A stretch of DNA of 64,000 nt from Gemmatimonadales bacterium UBA2982 (lineage in GTDB: Bacteria > Gemmatimonadota > Gemmatimonadetes > Longimicrobiales > Gaopeijiaceae), in contig DEAM01000005.1 in NCBI GenBank assembly GCA_002347035.1, positions 151,739 through 215,738 of the forward strand. The letters are read 5' to 3'. The translations under genes and the position numbers were made by a program. The notes beneath the pieces were generated by a model. That model was not told where the DNA came from and did no database searches. It was given only the letters and a program-made list of their open reading frames with translations. Position 1 is the stretch's first letter. Each line of letters begins with the position of its first letter. Positions 61,755 through 64,000 of the stretch are shown here, piece by piece.

Positions 61755-62620
61755 ACCGCTTCGAGAATCCTGGCGAGCCTGCTCTCTGCGCTACGATTAC
61801 CCAGATTGCTAACATAGACCTTCTCAGCACCCTCCGACCTCAGTTCGCGAATTGTCCGCGCGCAGATCTCCTCAGCAGAGGCATTCTCGAATTCTTTCGT
61901 CAGTTCTTGAGTGGGTACAGGCAGAAACCGAGATAGGGTAGAGAGTGTCGCAGGGTTGGCACTTCGGTAGAAGAACACACCAAAGACGATGGGAACACTG
62001 CTGCCGCTTCGTTCTAGTGCCTCGAGCAAATCTGCTACTCCCCTGAGAGAGTGATGAGAAACGACCTGGCTCAATGCGAACTCTGCATAAGAATCTGAAG
62101 CCGTAACGTAACCGGCCTGCTCTGCTGCATCACGGTGAGGGTTCACCCAACCACCCAAAGCCAAGCCGGGTACACGAGTTCTTAGAATCTCTCGCAGATC
62201 TCTGCCGTGAGGGACGCAGCGGGAAGGACCCACAGACTCGTCACCACCGAGAACGGTAAGAGACTCGAAGCCGTGCAGTTCAGCCCGACTGGCAAATGAC
62301 TCACAGTACTCTAGCGTATGCTTGCATGTTAGGATCGGTACGATTCTGCGCAGATCAACTGACCCATCGACATTAGTTCCAACATACGCCAGGCTCTCTT
62401 CCTCAGCTGCTCCGACTGCGTTGTCAGTAAGGAATACAAAGAGCTGCTGCTGAGTCAGGTGACCTAGGGAGTGATGCAAGTCCATCCAAGCCGCCCTACT
62501 GCTCGCTTCGTCTAAGTCCCTGGGCGGAGGACGCAGTTCCACCGTGACTAAGGGGCCCGGACTTCTAAGAGCCTTTAAGATGAGGGCATCACTTTGATCG
62601 TCCGTGATACTCATGATCAT
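61751..62620 (-). CDS. Divergent methylenetetrahydrofolate reductase-like (MetF-like) protein
   Basis: A 289-residue TIM-barrel candidate. The N-terminal strand V-T-V-E-L-R-P-P resembles the MTHFR F-E-F-x-P-P with its Glu. Other matches are I-L-T-C-K-H-T, L-T-V-L-G-G-D, G-G-W-V-N-P-H-R, and V-P-I-V-F-G-V-F-F with P-A-T-L-S-T-L-S-R near the end. It is more diverged than typical MetF and may use another electron donor, or be a different folate/methyl TIM-barrel enzyme. It converges on metH, for which MTHFR would supply methyl-THF, which supports the call. It is coupled to the aminopeptidase gene by 4 bp. Confidence 0.6.
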   Translation of the reverse strand: MIMSITDDQSDALILKALRSPGPLVTVELRPPPRDLDEASSRAAWMDLHHSLGHLTQQQLFVFLTDNAVGAAEEESLAYVGTNVDGSVDLRRIVPILTCKHTLEYCESFASRAELHGFESLTVLGGDESVGPSRCVPHGRDLREILRTRVPGLALGGWVNPHRDAAEQAGYVTASDSYAEFALSQVVSHHSLRGVADLLEALERSGSSVPIVFGVFFYRSANPATLSTLSRFLPVPTQELTKEFENASAEEICARTIRELRSEGAEKVYVSNLGNRSAESRLARILEAV

Positions 62621-63939
62621 GCCTTGATCAAACGTTCTACCTCAGAGCTCTCCGAAGGGAGAGACGCAGTCAGTACCTCCCGACCCTCTGCGGTGACCAC
62701 AACATCGTCCTCTATGCGAATGCCGATTCCCTCAAAAGCGTCAGGAGTTTTTGGTTGACCTGGGCGAAAATAGAGCCCGGGTTCAACCGTTACGACCATT
62801 CCAGGTTCGAGTATTTGAGATTTTCCATCCCGAGCGTAATCCCCTGGGTCGTGAACATCGAGACCCAGCCAGTGTGACGTTTGATGTGGATAGAAAAGCT
62901 TGTGTTCGCCCTCGCTGATCAGCTCGGCAGGGTCACCTTCAAGCACCCTCAGCCCCACCAGACCATCCACTAATATCTGGGTTGCCGCGTCATGCACCTC
63001 CGCAATCGAAACCCCAGGAGCAACAAAATCGATCGCTGCACGACGGGCCGTATCTACGAGCTCATAGATTTCTCTCTGAGGTTGGGTGAACCTTCCTCCT
63101 GAGGGATACGTCCGTGTTACGTCCGCGTTATAGAGCCCATACTCGGCACCCGCATCGACAAGCACCAAAGAGTCTTTTGCAATCAAGTCATCATTATCAA
63201 CGTAGTGCAGTACACACGCGTTGACCCCTGATCCAACAATTGTGCCGTAGCCGGGTCCTCCTCCACCCGCGCAACGAAAAGCCGCATTGATCGCTGCTTC
63301 GATCTCCCATTCCCCGACTCCATGTGCAATCTTGCCAGCCCCGACTTTATGACCCTCGATCGTCATCTCTACTGCATGTTTGATCAGGGTTAACTCATGA
63401 GCATCCTTAGTCATGCGTAGCTTGTCCAGAACTTCACCTGGGTCGACGACGCCTCGAGGCCCAGACCCCGTGCGCGAACCCTTCAGATGTGTTCGTGCCA
63501 ATGCAGCCGTGATATGCGGCTCGACTTCGCCACCCCGCCCCAACCGCCAGTAAAGACGATCGGATCGCTGAAGTAGTAATGGAAGGCGGTCGCCTAGTTC
63601 ACTGAGCGGATAACACTCATCAGGCTGAAATCGATCGGCAGCAAGCTCGGGACCCAACCGTGGGCCTGACCAAAGCTCAGCTGATGGATCCTTATCCCTC
63701 ACGAAAAGAATAAAAGTCGACTCACTGCCGCTCAGCACGGCCACAGAGCCAGGCTCAGTGACTCCAGTCAGATAAAACAACTCTCGGTCAGGATGATACC
63801 GCCGCTCACCGTCTCGAGACTGGTATTGGATAGCCGCGGCCGGCAACAGCATGGTTCCATTAGCAAGGGCGCGGTACGCCAGTTCCCTTCTGTTTTCCAG
63901 AACACCCGAAGGTGTCTTGAGCGCATCTGATCGATTCAT
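62617..63939 (-). CDS. pepP: Xaa-Pro aminopeptidase (M24B, PepP-like)
   Basis: A dinuclear metallopeptidase that removes N-terminal residues before proline. The ATG at 63939 gives 440 residues; a TTG at 63948 is possible. The N-terminal creatinase-like domain carries F-Y-L-T-G. The pita-bread domain has all metal ligands: Asp in V-D-A-G-A-E and N-A-D-V-T-R-T-Y, His in H-W-L-G-L-D-V-H-D, Glu in V-E-P-G-L-Y and in I-R-I-E-D-D. There is no signal peptide, so it is cytoplasmic. The remaining 61 bp to the window end show nothing. Confidence 0.94.
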   Translation of the reverse strand: MNRSDALKTPSGVLENRRELAYRALANGTMLLPAAAIQYQSRDGERRYHPDRELFYLTGVTEPGSVAVLSGSESTFILFVRDKDPSAELWSGPRLGPELAADRFQPDECYPLSELGDRLPLLLQRSDRLYWRLGRGGEVEPHITAALARTHLKGSRTGSGPRGVVDPGEVLDKLRMTKDAHELTLIKHAVEMTIEGHKVGAGKIAHGVGEWEIEAAINAAFRCAGGGGPGYGTIVGSGVNACVLHYVDNDDLIAKDSLVLVDAGAEYGLYNADVTRTYPSGGRFTQPQREIYELVDTARRAAIDFVAPGVSIAEVHDAATQILVDGLVGLRVLEGDPAELISEGEHKLFYPHQTSHWLGLDVHDPGDYARDGKSQILEPGMVVTVEPGLYFRPGQPKTPDAFEGIGIRIEDDVVVTAEGREVLTASLPSESSEVERLIKA

Positions 63940-64000
63940 GGGAGGCAAACTAGCATCGGTGAACTGAAGGTGTCACTCCACAAAACAGTAGAGCGAACCC

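Noticed and set aside
1..64000. CRISPR arrays, insertion sequences, prophage or toxin-antitoxin systems
   Set aside because: No regularly spaced repeats, transposase, phage structural genes or typical toxin pairs were found anywhere in the window.

Overview
This window looks like a chromosomal housekeeping region of a Gram-negative, aerobic, free-living bacterium with moderate G+C. It has an outer membrane (lptF, lptG), a type IV pilus system, an F-type ATP synthase, superoxide dismutase and four ATP-dependent protease systems (ClpXP, Lon, HslUV, plus the ATP-independent HtrA). Gene order and the character of several proteins suggest Gemmatimonadota or a neighbouring phylum; this is inference from memory and no search was run. 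No phage, insertion sequence, integron or CRISPR array was seen. Genes are packed, with many 4-bp ATGA/GTGA overlaps.

Layout. 1-4549 (+): the 3' part of a class A penicillin-binding protein, a stand-alone V4R domain protein, ruvX, mltG and thiE. 4546-12740 (-): a complete ATP synthase operon (atpZ-I-B-E-F-H-A-G-D-C) followed by a PHP phosphoesterase. 12926-15986 (+): MoxR ATPase, a CorC/CNNM-type protein, a gamma-carbonic-anhydrase-like protein and a 39-residue zinc ribbon. 16021-20805: prepilin peptidase and a SpoU methyltransferase (-), thiD (+), then a nucleoside transporter and purine nucleoside phosphorylase (-). 21084-31193 (+): a protein-quality-control run, dnaK, htrA, tRNA-Leu(UAG), tig, clpP, clpX, lon, engB. 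31284-44005 (-): one almost gapless string, aroC-aroK-topA-trmFO-xerC-hslV-hslU-argF-gcvT-mogA and a sigma-54 activator. 44248-52362 (-): desaturase, alanine/glycine symporter, Mn-type superoxide dismutase, a LysM/M15-like protein, a flavin reductase, a TMTC-like membrane glycosyltransferase and a type IV pilin. 52578-61653 (+, with dapF on -): ahcY, lptF, lptG, dapF and metH. 61751-63939 (-): a MetF-like protein and an Xaa-Pro aminopeptidase.

The most interesting signals are regulatory or catalytic oddities in otherwise familiar genes. (1) The metH leader holds what I read as a SAM-II riboswitch followed by an intrinsic terminator. The 5' strand of aptamer helix P1 is also perfectly complementary, over 7 bp, to the 5' strand of the terminator, which gives a ready-made ON/OFF switch. 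(2) DapF has serine at both positions where the two catalytic cysteines belong. (3) The flavin reductase appears to start at an ATT codon embedded in a perfect 10-1-10 inverted repeat. (4) A 31-bp exact tandem duplication lies just before ahcY. (5) A terminator-like hairpin lies in the dnaK leader with no gene to terminate. The methyl-cycle genes ahcY, metH and a divergent metF lie within 10 kb of each other, so SAM control of metH makes physiological sense.
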